Assembly: GCF_005502275.1 (NCBI RefSeq)
Contig: NZ_SWLZ01000003.1
Coordinates: forward strand, 284,141 to 348,140
Direction: 5' to 3'
Source: Robertmurraya siralis
GTDB taxonomy: Bacteria; Bacillota; Bacilli; Bacillales; Cytobacillaceae
DNA: 64,000 bases
Shown: positions 18,728 through 29,182 of the stretch, piece after piece
Position numbering within the stretch: position 1 is the stretch's first letter
Layout of the letters: each line of letters opens with the position of its first letter
Made by a program: the position numbers and the translations under genes
Notes under the pieces: model-generated
What the model was told of the DNA's origin: nothing
What the model saw: the letters and a program-made list of their open reading frames with translations, nothing else
The model's database searches: none

Positions 18728-19698
18728 TCGATATCAGCAGAATAGATGCTATGAACCACACCGTTTTTATCTTCGATTTTCAATACGCCATCATCGTTGA
18801 TACCAAGGGCCTTTCCCGTTATATTTCCTGTTAACGTGCGTGCGGTTATCGTTTTGCCAATACTAATTGCATAACTTTCCCAAAGAAGTTTAATGGGATG
18901 AAATCCTGTTTCCAAATAAAGCAGATAAAGTTTTTCAAGCTTTAAAAATATCGTTTGAATTAAACTAGCACGATTAATAAGCTCCCCCTTTTCAATTGAA
19001 AGGGAGGTTGCAACCGCCCTTAAACCTTCCGGGAAATCTGTTACCGCTTGATTAACATTTATTCCAATTCCGATAATGACTGAGTTGATTCTGTCTGCTT
19101 CAGCCTGCAATTCCGTTAAAATACCTGTCACTTTCTTGCCGTTCACTAAAAGGTCATTAGGCCATTTTATCTGGGGCTCAAGTCCAGTATTTTCAACAAT
19201 TGCTTGAGCGACCGCAACCGCGGTTAAGAGCGTTAATTGAGGTGCCATCGAAAGTGGAATCTGTGGTCTTAATATGACACTCATCCAAATGCCTGTATGT
19301 TTAGGAGAATGCCATCTCCTATCCATTCTCCCTTTTCCACCTATTTGCTCATCAGCGATGACAACCGTTCCCTCAAGCGCGTTTTCCATGCCAAGTCGAT
19401 GAGCCACTTTTTGTGTCGAATCAACTGATTCTTTGTAATGAATTTGTTGACCGATGAGCGAGGTTTTTAACCCTAATCGAATCTCATTGGCACTCACATG
19501 CTCAGGTTTTTGGATAATGCGATAGCCTTTTCTTCTTACTGCCTCAAGCTCAAAACCTTCATTGCGAAGGTCTTCAATATGTTTCCACACAGCAGTTCTT
19601 GAACAGCCCATCAAATCAGCTAAATATTGACCTGAAAGAAATTCACCTTCATGCTCAGTAAATGCGTCAAGCAGTTTTTTCCTTAAGGTTGACTGCAT
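18718..19698 (-). CDS. birA: Bifunctional biotin-protein ligase / biotin operon repressor
   Basis: Activates biotin to biotinyl-AMP, attaches it to acetyl-CoA carboxylase, and represses biotin genes. The 326-residue protein has an N-terminal winged-helix DNA-binding domain (LADLMGCSRTAVWKHIEDLR), a catalytic domain with the biotinyl-AMP loop GGKGRMDRRWHSP and the strand PQIKWPNDLLVNGKKVTGIL, and a small C-terminal SH3-like domain. The start at 19698 ([13 protein letters not shown]) is preferred by family likeness over an ATG four codons upstream; it overlaps the end of cca. Confidence 0.94.
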   Translation of the reverse strand: MQSTLRKKLLDAFTEHEGEFLSGQYLADLMGCSRTAVWKHIEDLRNEGFELEAVRRKGYRIIQKPEHVSANEIRLGLKTSLIGQQIHYKESVDSTQKVAHRLGMENALEGTVVIADEQIGGKGRMDRRWHSPKHTGIWMSVILRPQIPLSMAPQLTLLTAVAVAQAIVENTGLEPQIKWPNDLLVNGKKVTGILTELQAEADRINSVIIGIGINVNQAVTDFPEGLRAVATSLSIEKGELINRASLIQTIFLKLEKLYLLYLETGFHPIKLLWESYAISIGKTITARTLTGNITGKALGINDDGVLKIEDKNGVVHSIYSADIELG

Positions 19699-20885
19699 GT
19701 AAATAGCCACTCCTTTATTGATACCCGTTCATTTTTGAGTTCACCATTAATAATTGCTTTTTCTATTGCCAGCAGCTTTTCTTCAATCCACGGTCCGCCC
19801 TGTAATTGATACCATTCCAATAAGTTTTGTCCGGTTATGGCCAACTCTTTTCTCTCTTTAAGCGGCAACCGTTGCCATACTCCTTCTAGTTCGTCAATAT
19901 TGGCATCTATATACCGTTCTTGTAAAACATTTAAAAGTTTTTCTGTCCGAATTGCAGATTCTTTGCCAGCACGGTAGAGCTCCTCTAATTTCCATTCATG
20001 ATCAAGGCGCTGAGTAAGCAAACTTAATCCAAGTTTCACTCTTCTTATTTGCTTAACGGGAAGCTTCCAAGATCTTAAAAAAGCCTCGACGTTATTTCTC
20101 GGTAAATGAAAATGATAAAGAAGTAAAACCCAATACTCGCTAATGGCAAAATGGCCTGTTAGATCAAACTGTGAAAATGCTGCCAGTTCTTTGTGTTTAT
20201 CCTTAAACCCTGGTAAAAATCGATAAAGTCCCGTATCTATAAGGAGCTTTATTGCCATTTGATAATTTTCCCCTTTTAGCAGTTTTTCAAATTCGATCGT
20301 CTTTCGCTCAACTGCAATCATTTCTAACCACTTACTATGTTCCTTTAAAGCATTATACGTTTCCTTTTCGAGAGAAAATGAAAGCTGACTGACAAAACGA
20401 ATCGCTCGCATCATTCTAAGAGCATCCTCTTGAAATCGCTCACCAGCATTCCCTACCGTCTTTATCATCTTTGCCTTAATTGCTGCCTGCCCAGCAAATG
20501 GATCAATCAGCTCCCCATTCTTATTCATAGCAATCGCATTCATTGTAAAGTCCCGTCGACGCAAGTCCTCTGTTAAAGAACGGATAAACGTGACTTCATT
20601 TGGCCTTCTAAAATCAGCATAATCCGATTCACTGCGAAAGGTTGTAATTTCATATGACTCCCCCTGATAAAGAACTACAATAGTACCATGTGCAATTCCT
20701 ACATCGACCGTCTTCGAAAATACTTCCTTCACTTCCTCAGGAGTTGCGGAAGTTGCAATATCAACATCATCTATCGGTCTTGCCAGCAAAAAGTCACGGA
20801 CTGCCCCTCCTACAAAATAGGCTTCGTATCCGGCAGCTTCTAATTTATGCAAAATTGGCAGGGCTTTTAGAAAAGGAGCTTTCAT
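19683..20885 (-). CDS. cca: CCA-adding tRNA nucleotidyltransferase
   Basis: Adds or repairs the 3' CCA end of tRNAs. The 400-residue class II nucleotidyltransferase begins with the catalytic block [20 protein letters not shown] (DxD ligands and GG motif), then [40 protein letters not shown] and [20 protein letters not shown], followed by helical body and tail. Its start overlaps the bshA stop by four bases and its end overlaps birA, so it is embedded in one long minus-strand operon as in B. subtilis. Confidence 0.95.
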   Translation of the reverse strand: MKAPFLKALPILHKLEAAGYEAYFVGGAVRDFLLARPIDDVDIATSATPEEVKEVFSKTVDVGIAHGTIVVLYQGESYEITTFRSESDYADFRRPNEVTFIRSLTEDLRRRDFTMNAIAMNKNGELIDPFAGQAAIKAKMIKTVGNAGERFQEDALRMMRAIRFVSQLSFSLEKETYNALKEHSKWLEMIAVERKTIEFEKLLKGENYQMAIKLLIDTGLYRFLPGFKDKHKELAAFSQFDLTGHFAISEYWVLLLYHFHLPRNNVEAFLRSWKLPVKQIRRVKLGLSLLTQRLDHEWKLEELYRAGKESAIRTEKLLNVLQERYIDANIDELEGVWQRLPLKERKELAITGQNLLEWYQLQGGPWIEEKLLAIEKAIINGELKNERVSIKEWLFTCSQP

Positions 20886-22027
20886 TGTTTTTCCCCTTTT
20901 TGAATAGTTTCGTAATAAAGATCCTCGTATTGCTTTACTATTAAATCCGCTTTAAATCGCTCAAAAACGGCAGTGATCGATGCTTGTGAAAAACGTTTAT
21001 GTACCGTTGAATCTGCTAATATATGCAAAGCTTTTTGTGCAATTTCTTCTATATTCCCTAATTCACAGATGTACCCTGTTTCACCGTCTATTATTACCTC
21101 TGGCAAACCGCCGATGTTTGTACCAATACATGGGACGCCACAGGCCATTGCTTCCAGTGCGACAAGGCCAAAGCTTTCTTTCTCCGAGAGCAGAAGCATC
21201 AGATCACTAATTGAATAAAGCTCTTCTAAATTATCTTGCTTTCCTAAGAAAAGAACCTTGTCTTTTATTTTTAATTGATCCACCAATCTTGAGACAACGG
21301 ACATTTCAGGTCCATCACCAATGAGAAGCAGCTTTGCTTTCATCTGCTTCACTATTTTTGCAAAAGACTTCACAACATCAGGTACCCGTTTTACAGGGCG
21401 AAAATTACTAACATGGATCATGACCTTTTCATCCTCTGGTATTCCAAATTCTTCTTTTAAATAAGCAGCATCTGTACGTCTATACACTCGTTCATCAATA
21501 AAATTATAAACAGGAACAATTTGTTTATCTGGGTTTATAAGGTCATATGTTTGTTTTATTAAAGAATTCGAAACAGCTGTAACGGCATCTGATTTTTCGA
21601 TCCCAAATCGAATCGCATCTGTCAGAGTCATATCATAACCAAGAATCGTTATATCAGTCCCATGAAGTGTTGTGATAATTTTAATATCCTTTCCGCTCAT
21701 TTGCTTTGCTAAAATCGCACAAACCGCATGTGGAATCGCATAATGAACGTGAAGGATGTCTAAATTTTCCCGTTTAATGACCTCAGCCATTTTACTTGCT
21801 AGAGCAATGTCATATGGTGGATATTGAAAAACTGAATATTGATTGACCTCAACCTGATGGTAAAAAATATTATGGTACATTTTTTTTAAACGAAATGGAA
21901 GACTTGAGGAAATGAAATGAATTTCATGGCCCTTTTCAGCAAGCATTTTTCCAAGCTCCGTCGCAATCACTCCTGATCCACCAACAGTTGGATAACAAGT
22001 AATTCCTATTTTTAATTTTTTTGTCAT
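20882..22027 (-). CDS. bshA: N-acetyl-alpha-D-glucosaminyl L-malate synthase BshA
   Basis: First enzyme of bacillithiol synthesis: transfers GlcNAc from UDP-GlcNAc to L-malate. The 381-residue GT4 glycosyltransferase starts [20 protein letters not shown], and has HVHYAIPHA, the hinge block [15 protein letters not shown], and the nucleotide-sugar EX7E region ending [20 protein letters not shown]. It overlaps bshB1 upstream and cca downstream by four bases each, so the biosynthetic pair is co-translated. Confidence 0.95.
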   Translation of the reverse strand: MTKKLKIGITCYPTVGGSGVIATELGKMLAEKGHEIHFISSSLPFRLKKMYHNIFYHQVEVNQYSVFQYPPYDIALASKMAEVIKRENLDILHVHYAIPHAVCAILAKQMSGKDIKIITTLHGTDITILGYDMTLTDAIRFGIEKSDAVTAVSNSLIKQTYDLINPDKQIVPVYNFIDERVYRRTDAAYLKEEFGIPEDEKVMIHVSNFRPVKRVPDVVKSFAKIVKQMKAKLLLIGDGPEMSVVSRLVDQLKIKDKVLFLGKQDNLEELYSISDLMLLLSEKESFGLVALEAMACGVPCIGTNIGGLPEVIIDGETGYICELGNIEEIAQKALHILADSTVHKRFSQASITAVFERFKADLIVKQYEDLYYETIQKGEKQ

Positions 22028-22737
22028 TCGTGCTCTCCTAATAGATCCCTGTTTAGCAATATGGGGGTCTTGGTGATAAACCCTTCAGCATATTTGACTC
22101 CAACCTCTTTCCCGAACAGTCTTTCCCTCGCCTCGACGGATTCAAGATAATCATTGACTAATGGCGTCTCCACCGTTTCAGGACCTCTTTGAAATTGACT
22201 TTCATAAGCAGTTAAACTCGCTAATTTTAGTTCCATGAAATCCGAGATGTCGATGACGAAATCAGGCTTATGAAACCCGTTAATCATATAATAAATAAGC
22301 TTATTCGGACGGTAAGGAGCGTATTGATGAGCTGTTTTCAATTTTCGAATTCCCGCGGAGAAAAAGGCTTCTTCTACAATCTTTGTACAATTCCCGTGAT
22401 CGGGATGGCGATCGAGATGATACGGAGTACACACCAGCTTAGGTCGGTACTTTCTAATGAGCGCTACCACCTCTTGGATTGACTGCTCAGATAAGAACAA
22501 TCCCCGGTCGGAAAGATTGAGGTTTTCTCGAACTTTTACTCCCAGCCGCTCCGCTGCTCTCTTAGCTTCTGCAAGCCTTCCTTCCACCGTGCCATTGGAA
22601 GATAACTCTGCCCGTGTTAAATCACAAATACCGACCTTTTTACCGCATGATGTATATTTTGCAATTGTCCCACCCATGCCGATTTCAACATCATCCGCGT
22701 GGGCTCCAAAAGCTAAAATATCCAATTGCTCATTCAT
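22024..22737 (-). CDS. bshB1: Bacillithiol biosynthesis deacetylase BshB1
   Basis: Zinc-dependent LmbE-like deacetylase that converts GlcNAc-malate to GlcN-malate, the second step of bacillithiol synthesis. The 237-residue protein has the zinc/catalytic motif [20 protein letters not shown] and the second ligand block [11 protein letters not shown]. Directly overlaps bshA, which fits the pathway, and overlaps the end of mgsA upstream. The final enzyme, BshC, is not in the window. Confidence 0.95.
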   Translation of the reverse strand: MNEQLDILAFGAHADDVEIGMGGTIAKYTSCGKKVGICDLTRAELSSNGTVEGRLAEAKRAAERLGVKVRENLNLSDRGLFLSEQSIQEVVALIRKYRPKLVCTPYHLDRHPDHGNCTKIVEEAFFSAGIRKLKTAHQYAPYRPNKLIYYMINGFHKPDFVIDISDFMELKLASLTAYESQFQRGPETVETPLVNDYLESVEARERLFGKEVGVKYAEGFITKTPILLNRDLLGEHE

Positions 22738-23149
22738 TCACTTCACCATTTCGTTTTGCAATGATCTCACGCCAAGATAGATCACCGCGTTCTAAACCTT
22801 TAATAATCACTTCCGCAGTTCCCATATTAGTCGCAAGCGGAACTAAATAGACATCACATAATCGAATTAAAGCAGAAACATCTGGTTCATGTGGCTGAGC
22901 TGTTAGTGGATCTCGAAAAAATAAGACGACATCCATTCGATTATTTGCGATCATAGCTCCAATTTCTTGATCTCCCCCAAGTGGCCCTGACTGAAATCGG
23001 TGCACCTTTAAATTGGTTGATTCCATAATTTTTTGGCCTGTCGTTCCTGTTCCAAATAGCGTATGATTTTTTAAAATCTCTTCATACGCCATGACAAAGC
23101 GCACCATATCGTCTTTTTTCTTATCATGGGCAATTAATGCAATATTCAT
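22730..23149 (-). CDS. mgsA: Methylglyoxal synthase
   Basis: Converts dihydroxyacetone phosphate to methylglyoxal and phosphate, a glycolytic bypass under phosphate limitation or sugar-phosphate stress. The 139-residue protein begins [16 protein letters not shown] and has the phosphate-binding TGTTGQKI, catalytic [11 protein letters not shown] and TAQPHEPDV. The frame is open upstream, but GAGGAG five bases before the ATG at 23149 and family length settle the start. Being beside the bacillithiol genes makes sense because bacillithiol detoxifies methylglyoxal; the same order is found in B. subtilis. Confidence 0.95.
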   Translation of the reverse strand: MNIALIAHDKKKDDMVRFVMAYEEILKNHTLFGTGTTGQKIMESTNLKVHRFQSGPLGGDQEIGAMIANNRMDVVLFFRDPLTAQPHEPDVSALIRLCDVYLVPLATNMGTAEVIIKGLERGDLSWREIIAKRNGEVNE

Positions 23150-23300
23150 CGCTATCTCCTCTTTCCTATTTGCTCTTTTCACAAATATCTTAGTTCTATC
23201 CCCCAAAAATTTTCTCCATCTATTCAATTGGATATTTTTTGGTGCATCTGGAAGCTTTATTTGGTGAAACCTTAATTTTTATTTCATTACAGCTATCTAC

Positions 23301-24101
23301 TTATTCGATGATATTTTCAAGACCATAGACAAATGTGTCTAATTTCATTACAGTATCAACCGCAAGTTTGACTCCAGACATAAAGGAAGCACGATTATAG
23401 GAATCGTGGCGAATCGAGAGTGTCTGTCCATCAGAACCAAACATCACCTGCTGATGCGCTATTAAACCGGGTAAGCGCACCGAATGAATATGCATCCCTT
23501 CAAAATTAGCCCCTCTAGCACCTTGCATCGTCTCTTTTTCATTAGGATGCCCCTGACTTTTTTGTTCTCTGACAGCAGAAATCATTTCGGCTGTTTTCAC
23601 TGCTGTCCCTGAAGGAGCATCAAGCTTTTGATCATGATGTAACTCAATAATTTCAACATCTTTAAAATACTTTGCCGCCATTTGAGAAAACTTCATCATT
23701 AGAACCGCTCCGAGGGCGAAATTGGGCGCAATAATACAGCCTAGCTCCTTCTCTTCACAAGTAGCTTGGAGCTCCGCTAAATCCTCTTTTGAAAACCCCG
23801 TTGTTCCTACCACTGGTCTAACACCGTGCCATAAGGCTGTTTTTGTATGGTGCATCCCTATCTCTGGTGTCGTTAAATCGATCAACACATCTGCTTCAAT
23901 TTCAGAAAGACATTTTTCTACATCCCCATATACAGGTACTTCTAAAGCATGAAAACCTTCTATTTCTCGCAGCAGCTTACCATCATATTTATAGTCTATC
24001 GCAGCAACAAGTTGATAATTTTCAGTTGCTTCAACTAATTTTACTGCTTCTCTCCCCATTCTACCTCTTGGGCCGGCTATTATTACTTTTATTTTCTTCA
24101 T
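23301..24101 (-). CDS. dapB: 4-hydroxy-tetrahydrodipicolinate reductase
   Basis: NAD(P)H-dependent step of the diaminopimelate/lysine pathway; its product line also feeds spore dipicolinate. The 266-residue enzyme has the Rossmann motif [15 protein letters not shown], the cofactor/substrate loop LTTPEIG and [10 protein letters not shown], and the catalytic [20 protein letters not shown]. The start at 24101 is chosen because GGGGAG stands eight bases before it; GTG and ATG codons just upstream are in frame but overlap ypjD. Confidence 0.96.
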   Translation of the reverse strand: MKKIKVIIAGPRGRMGREAVKLVEATENYQLVAAIDYKYDGKLLREIEGFHALEVPVYGDVEKCLSEIEADVLIDLTTPEIGMHHTKTALWHGVRPVVGTTGFSKEDLAELQATCEEKELGCIIAPNFALGAVLMMKFSQMAAKYFKDVEIIELHHDQKLDAPSGTAVKTAEMISAVREQKSQGHPNEKETMQGARGANFEGMHIHSVRLPGLIAHQQVMFGSDGQTLSIRHDSYNRASFMSGVKLAVDTVMKLDTFVYGLENIIE

Positions 24102-24106
24102 GTGCA

Positions 24107-24448
24107 TCACTCCCCTGTATTTTCAAACCTTGTCCAACGGTCTTTATCTCTCGTATTAAACTTGTGCATTACTCGATCATGTGCTTCTTCTAAACTGATA
24201 TTAAGAGAATTGGCAAAACAAGTGATCACAAAGAGTAAATCACCCAACTCCTCCTCAATCGTTTTTTCATCTTCAGATAATTTTTTTGGTTTTTCACCGT
24301 AATAATGATTAACTTCACGAGCCAGCTCTCCTAATTCTTCCGTCATTCTTGCCAGCATCGCTAGAGGGCTGAAATAACCTTCCTTAAATTGAGAAATATA
24401 TGTATCAACTTCCGCTTGCATCTCCTTAATCGTTTTATCTCGGCTCAT
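24107..24448 (-). CDS. ypjD: MazG-like nucleotide pyrophosphohydrolase YpjD
   Basis: A 113-residue all-alpha NTP pyrophosphohydrolase. The metal-binding EExxE...ExxD pattern is seen in [17 protein letters not shown] and [20 protein letters not shown], and the tail [17 protein letters not shown] is family-typical. It probably removes abnormal or excess nucleotides; substrate is not known from sequence. The start [11 protein letters not shown] at 24448 is chosen by family length; the longer frame has an atypical N-terminus. It precedes dapB by five bases. Confidence 0.88.
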   Translation of the reverse strand: MSRDKTIKEMQAEVDTYISQFKEGYFSPLAMLARMTEELGELAREVNHYYGEKPKKLSEDEKTIEEELGDLLFVITCFANSLNISLEEAHDRVMHKFNTRDKDRWTRFENTGE

Positions 24449-24605
24449 GCTATTACCACTCCTACTTATGTCAGTCATTAAACATTCATCATTAAAGTTA
24501 ATATTAAATAATAACAATAGCTTTTACAAATATTTTTTTCTTTCTCCAGTTGTTGCCATTCTTTATGGCTTCCCTTATAATTAAAGCGTTTTGGAGGAGT
24601 AGTAT

Positions 24606-25502
24606 GTGAAAGAGAGGAATGTTGAAATGCCCTTTGGACTTAAACTGAAAAATATCTTCTTTATATTAATTGGCTCTGCCATTTTTTCATTTGGCATCGT
24701 CCACTTTAATATGGAAAATAATTTAGCAGAGGGAGGCTTCACCGGAATTACCCTATTGCTTTATTTTCTTTATAAATTTGATCCATCCTACACAAATTTA
24801 ATTTTAAATATCCCTGTATTTTTGATTGGTTGGAAACTGCTAGGTAGAAAAGTCTTTATTTATACAATCATTGGAACTGTTAGTGTATCAATCTTCCTTT
24901 GGTTGTTCCAACGCTATCCATTTATCGCTATTCCATTAAATGATGATTTAGCGCTTGCGGCTCTATTTGCCGGTGTTTTTATCGGTATTGGACTAGGAAT
25001 CATATTCCGCTATGGCGGAACTACTGGCGGTGTCGATATTATTGCAAGGCTTGCACAAAAATACATCGGTTGGAGCATGGGCAAAACGATGTTTATGTTT
25101 GATGCTGTCGTTATTATCTTATCTCTTATTTTCTATTTATCGCACCGAGAAGCGATGTACACATTAGTAGCTGTCTTTGTTGGAGCAAAAGTGATCGACT
25201 TTATGCAGGAGGGGGCTTATTCTGCTAGAGGCGCAATGATCATTTCAGAAAAAAATGAAGAGATCTCGGCAAAAATTATGAAAGAAATGGATCGGGGAGT
25301 TACCGTCCTCAAAGGTCACGGTTCATTCACCAAACAGGAGCGTGAAGTGTTGTACTGTGTGGTCGGACGGAATGAAATTGTCAGATTAAAAAATTTAATT
25401 ACAGCTGTCGATCCCCATGCTTTTGTATCTGTCAGTATTGTTCATGATGTACTTGGCGAAGGTTTCACCCTTGATGAAAATAAAAAACCGATTGAAAGAT
25501 AA
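24606..25502 (+). CDS. ypjC: YitT family membrane protein YpjC
   Basis: A 298-residue inner-membrane protein with five to six hydrophobic segments in the first two thirds (including a glycine-rich RYGGTTGGVDIIAR loop) and a soluble C-terminal DUF2179 domain (about 215-290: ISEKNEEISAKIMKEMDRGV). The YitT family is uncharacterised or only loosely linked to transport. The start is GTG at 24606 with GGAGGAGT upstream; an overlapping ATG at 24604 is out of frame. It is divergent from ypjD and ends in a strong bidirectional terminator. Confidence 0.88.
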   Translation: MKERNVEMPFGLKLKNIFFILIGSAIFSFGIVHFNMENNLAEGGFTGITLLLYFLYKFDPSYTNLILNIPVFLIGWKLLGRKVFIYTIIGTVSVSIFLWLFQRYPFIAIPLNDDLALAALFAGVFIGIGLGIIFRYGGTTGGVDIIARLAQKYIGWSMGKTMFMFDAVVIILSLIFYLSHREAMYTLVAVFVGAKVIDFMQEGAYSARGAMIISEKNEEISAKIMKEMDRGVTVLKGHGSFTKQEREVLYCVVGRNEIVRLKNLITAVDPHAFVSVSIVHDVLGEGFTLDENKKPIER

Positions 25503-25615
25503 TTTAAACAAGGGTAGAAAACTGGCGCAATTGGAGCATAAAGCCACCCGTGGAAAGAACCATTCTTCGTTCCAATCAATTTACACACTCTACCTATTAA
25601 AAAAAAACAAAAAAG

Positions 25616-25655
25616 AGTGTAGACAAACTCGAAAACTTTCGAGTTTGTCTACACT
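25616..25655. terminator. Perfect 19-bp bidirectional terminator
   Basis: AGTGTAGACAAACTCGAAA (25616-25634) and its exact complement (25637-25655) around a two-base loop, with A-rich sequence on the left and TTGGTTTTTT on the right. It separates convergent ypjC and the metallopeptidase gene. Confidence 0.93.
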
Positions 25656-25670
25656 TTGGTTTTTTCCTAT

Positions 25671-26354
25671 CTATTCGCTTCTTTGCATTCCTGTATAGAT
25701 TAAAACGAGTCGTAATAGCTCTAATACGGCCACAGCGGCTGCTGCAACATAAGTTAAAGCGGCTGCATCAAGAACCTTACGGGTTTCTTTTTCTTCATCA
25801 TTTCTGATAATCCCTAATGAAACAACTTGATCCATAGCCCGATTTGAAGCATTAAACTCCACTGGTAATGTAACGAGCTGGAACACTACTGCTGCGGCCA
25901 TGAAAATGATACCAAGCAGTACTAAATTGGACAAACTTGCTAGCATTCCGATGATGATAAGAATCCAAGAAAAGTTTGAACCTAAGTTTGCTACAGGAAC
26001 TAAAGAATGGCGAATACGCAATGGCGCATAGTCGACTTGATCTTGAATTGCGTGTCCTACCTCATGGGCAGCAATTGCAGCAGCTGCAACGGAATGCCCA
26101 TGATAATTTTCAGAGGAGAGGCGAACCGTTTTTGAACGTGGATCATAATGATCCGTTAAATGCCCTCTTGTTTCTTCCACAGTCACATCGTACAGACCGT
26201 TTGTATCCAAGATTCTTCTTGCAACTTCAGCCCCGCGCATATGCGATGAGGAGGGAACCTGTGAATACTTCTTATAAGCGCCTTTGACTTTCAACTGGGC
26301 CCAGATCGGGATTAAAATGATCAAGGCAAAATAAATTAAAAAGCTAAATCCCAT
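25671..26354 (-). CDS. Membrane zinc metallopeptidase (YugP-like)
   Basis: A 227-residue membrane protein with an N-terminal membrane segment (about 4-20), the zinc motif HEVGH in AAIAAHEVGHAIQDQVDYAP, two adjacent hydrophobic segments (about 125-165) and a C-terminal one (about 195-220). The block VTVEETRGHLTDHYDPRSKT and LPVEFNASNRAMD are typical of the YugP/Zn_peptidase_2 family. Substrate unknown. In B. subtilis I recall yugP elsewhere, so its place between ypjC and ypjB is a local difference. The third zinc ligand is probably the Glu in VEFNASNRA. Confidence 0.88.
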   Translation of the reverse strand: MGFSFLIYFALIILIPIWAQLKVKGAYKKYSQVPSSSHMRGAEVARRILDTNGLYDVTVEETRGHLTDHYDPRSKTVRLSSENYHGHSVAAAAIAAHEVGHAIQDQVDYAPLRIRHSLVPVANLGSNFSWILIIIGMLASLSNLVLLGIIFMAAAVVFQLVTLPVEFNASNRAMDQVVSLGIIRNDEEKETRKVLDAAALTYVAAAAVAVLELLRLVLIYTGMQRSE

Positions 26355-26534
26355 ATTATTTTTATTCCTCCATTACCTTTGTTTTTAGATTTCTTCGTTG
26401 TTTCACATTGGCTTTTTTACAAAAAAGTCATATTTTCCATTACCAGTAAGAGGATAAGGATAATATGCTTAATTATATTGTAAAGAGGTTTTTATAATGA
26501 GTCAATTATAAAGCCCCTTACATCTATCTATCTG

Positions 26535-27323
26535 TTACATTCTTTTCTTTGCTCTTTCCCGTTCCTTATTTCCTTTGTATTTTCTCCAGCCGACATAGGA
26601 TAATGTAACAATAATAATACTGCCCGTTGTTATAATCACCCACCAAAGAGATGGATCTGCTTCATCTTCAGACATCTGATTAAACAAATCTCTTAAATCT
26701 GTTTCTAAAGCGACTAATTCCTGCAACCCGGTTTCTTCAGCTAATACTCTTGGTCGATACTCATCAATAAAGTGGATTCTTGCATCAATTTGTTGAACTC
26801 TTTGCACAGGAACATCTAGCTTCATACTTGGATAAATCACCTCATAAAGAGATAGAAAGGAATTCAAATGCGAATGGAAATTCTCTGCATCCCCTTGCAT
26901 CGCCGCATCTTTCATTCCTCCGAAAACCGTCATCATCGGCCGTTCCATCTCCGTCCATAATGGCTGATTCGTGGAGGTAATCGCATCTATCGCAAGACGA
27001 AATTTCGTTACTCGATTAATGCGCTCATCATGATCCATACTGCCGTTGCCCATTGCTTCTATTGCTTCATTTTGGGCAAGGGTCACAATCCGTAGTTCAT
27101 CTATTGAGAAACCGTGATTTTCCATTGTATAGGCAAGAAACTCATTAGAAAAATACTCAAGAAGTTTTTTTGCATCGTCATATCTTGAAGACTTCACCAA
27201 TTGTAGAGCTTCATCAGAAATTTGATCAAGCTTTTCAATAGAGGAAATATGATGGTTTGCTTGTATCGTTACTGGTGCAACTATAAGGATTACAATAAAA
27301 AATATAGCAGCTTTCAGCTTCAT
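26535..27323 (-). CDS. ypjB: Sporulation protein YpjB
   Basis: A 262-residue protein with a cleavable-looking signal peptide (1-22, ending TIQANH), a helical extracytoplasmic domain (about 25-215) and a C-terminal membrane segment (about 224-245) followed by a strongly basic tail. This architecture and the position beside ypjA match YpjB, which in B. subtilis is reported to affect sporulation; molecular function is unknown. It probably faces the outer side of the membrane, anchored at its C-terminus. Confidence 0.82.
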   Translation of the reverse strand: MKLKAAIFFIVILIVAPVTIQANHHISSIEKLDQISDEALQLVKSSRYDDAKKLLEYFSNEFLAYTMENHGFSIDELRIVTLAQNEAIEAMGNGSMDHDERINRVTKFRLAIDAITSTNQPLWTEMERPMMTVFGGMKDAAMQGDAENFHSHLNSFLSLYEVIYPSMKLDVPVQRVQQIDARIHFIDEYRPRVLAEETGLQELVALETDLRDLFNQMSEDEADPSLWWVIITTGSIIIVTLSYVGWRKYKGNKERERAKKRM

Positions 27324-27408
27324 ACCTGTCCCTCCTCACATTACTATTAAATGGTATGTGAAGTTGGACAAGGTTAGACCAAAAATATTGGCTGATATAA
27401 CTGCTATT

Positions 27409-28002
27409 TCATTTAATCCGGAGTGTAAAACGGTCTTTTCGCAACCCGAAATAATAGGCAACCGCAATTGAAGCAATGCTTAACCAAAAGGTAAAATAAC
27501 CAATTTGCGCAATATAATCATTAAGCATATGATATCTAGGCATCATGAAAAACACATAATCAATCACATCGTTATGTAATGTCCAAATGGCAGCCACAAT
27601 AAGATGCCATATTTTAAAACGGTAAAATGGAGCATATAGTAGACCTTGGATTGCCATTGCTCCATGTGAAAGAACAAGCATCATACCCACTCCGTCAATC
27701 TCCCCCGCCATGATAAAAACGATTACATTCATAACGACGGCCCAAATGCCATATTTAAAGAGCGTGACCAAGGCTAATGTTTCAAATAACGGCCAATTCT
27801 TACCCAATAAAAAAGCAAGCAGAACAAATAAGAAAAAAAGACTTGCTGTAGGACTATCTGGTACGAATGGTAGAAAAATCGGCGGAGTATCTGCCAACTG
27901 GCTTTTATACCAATAGTAGCCGTAAACTGTCCCGACAAAATTAATAACAAGGAGTAACGATAAAATGGAGCGATTTGCTAAAATGGAGTAGATCAACTTC
28001 AA
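27409..28002 (-). CDS. ypjA: YpjA, DUF1405 membrane protein
   Basis: A 197-residue integral membrane protein with about six hydrophobic segments, N-terminal pattern LLLVINFVGTVYGYYWY and FVPDSPTASLFFLFVLLAFL, matching DUF1405. Function is unknown. It lies between the qcr operon and ypjB in the same order as in B. subtilis. The start follows an AGGTGA-like ribosome binding site just upstream of the codon at 28002. Confidence 0.85.
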   Translation of the reverse strand: MKLIYSILANRSILSLLLVINFVGTVYGYYWYKSQLADTPPIFLPFVPDSPTASLFFLFVLLAFLLGKNWPLFETLALVTLFKYGIWAVVMNVIVFIMAGEIDGVGMMLVLSHGAMAIQGLLYAPFYRFKIWHLIVAAIWTLHNDVIDYVFFMMPRYHMLNDYIAQIGYFTFWLSIASIAVAYYFGLRKDRFTLRIK

Positions 28003-28315
28003 GTATATTCACCTCATTTATTTCCACATCTTTCTTATAGTACCATATTTCCTCTAAAAACAAACTGGTTAATGCCCTGTAAGAACTAAAACAGGAATTA
28101 AAGGACGTGAACTAAAATTCGAATTGTTTCCCTTTTGCCATTAATCAAAGCTCCTGTTCGACATGCTTATCACCGTACAAATAAAAGACAGTAACTACGG
28201 TGTGGTCCTAATTTGTAAAAATCCAAATATGATTTCACCGGTACCTGATGTTTAGTAAGCTTTTCTGCTGAAAAAAATGATCCACAGCTACGAAATCGAT
28301 CATTTCTAAACCACA
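28003..28315. other. Intergenic region qcrC-ypjA
   Basis: About 310 bases between ypjA and the qcrC terminator with no supported gene or repeat; a promoter for ypjA-ypjB is expected here. Confidence 0.5.
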
Positions 28316-28349
28316 ACAAAAAGGCTGACGAACAAATCGTCAGCTTTTT
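28316..28349 (-). terminator. Terminator after qcrC
   Basis: On the minus strand GCTGACGA pairs with TCGTCAGC (stem 28344-28337 with 28331-28324), then CTTTTTG. It ends the qcrABC transcript. Confidence 0.9.
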
Positions 28350-28359
28350 AACAAGATAA

Positions 28360-29130
28360 TTATTCACTTTCAAGAGTAGAGATGAATTCAGCTAGTATTT
28401 GTAACTCTTCATCAGTACCTTGGAATAAACCAGCTGGCATAGCTCCTTGACCATTTTTAGCAATTTCAGCTACTTCTTCTGGCGTTAATCCCGTATCAAT
28501 AAGTGGCGGCGAACCTGCTCCACCTTGAAGGTCTCCTCCGTGGCAAGTAACACAGCCATTTGCTTCAAAAATTTTGTAACCGTCGGATTCCGTATCGATT
28601 TCTGCCTCCGCAACAATTTGGCCTTGAAGCTTCGCAGCTTCCCAATCGTGGTGTGCTACTGATTCCCAAGTTAAATAGGTGATTCCCGCAACAGCAAGAA
28701 GCATGAATCCAGTTGCTAATGGACGTTTAGATGGGCGTCGCTCCGGTCCTCTATCAAGGAATGGCGCCAATAATAACGCACCAAAGGCAAGCCCTGGAAT
28801 AACGAGTACACCTATAATATTATACGGACCTGATGCAAATGAATATTTCAATAGTTGATATAAGAATAAGAAGTACCAGTCAGGTAATGGAATATATGCT
28901 GTATCACTAGGATCTGCTATTTTCTCAAGCGGTGGCTGATGCGCAGCAGTTAAACATAAAAATCCAACGAGAAAAACAGCACCGATTAGCCATTCTTTTA
29001 AAAGAAAGTTTGGCCAAAACGCCTCTGTTTTACCAGGATATTCCGAGTAATCCTTCGGAATATTCGGTTTTCGACCTGAAGCTGGGACACGTGAATCTCC
29101 CACAAACTTCATACCTTTTCCACGATGCAT
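28360..29130 (-). CDS. qcrC: Menaquinol:cytochrome c reductase, cytochrome b/c subunit
   Basis: Third subunit of the Bacillus bc-type complex, 256 residues. The N-terminal half is a subunit IV-like membrane part with three hydrophobic segments (WLIGAVFLVGFLCL, a PDWYFLFLYQLLKY segment with the quinol-site-type PDWYF, and a later one). The C-terminal part is a cytochrome c domain with one CxxCH haem site (GCVTCHGGDLQ) and a Met ligand candidate in QGAMPAGLF. The fusion of these two domains is typical of Bacillus. It transfers electrons from menaquinol to cytochrome c. Confidence 0.96.
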   Translation of the reverse strand: MHRGKGMKFVGDSRVPASGRKPNIPKDYSEYPGKTEAFWPNFLLKEWLIGAVFLVGFLCLTAAHQPPLEKIADPSDTAYIPLPDWYFLFLYQLLKYSFASGPYNIIGVLVIPGLAFGALLLAPFLDRGPERRPSKRPLATGFMLLAVAGITYLTWESVAHHDWEAAKLQGQIVAEAEIDTESDGYKIFEANGCVTCHGGDLQGGAGSPPLIDTGLTPEEVAEIAKNGQGAMPAGLFQGTDEELQILAEFISTLESE

Positions 29131-29182
29131 TGAACAATTCCCCTCCTTTAAGTCATTCAGAAATCATGAGAATAAATCGATT

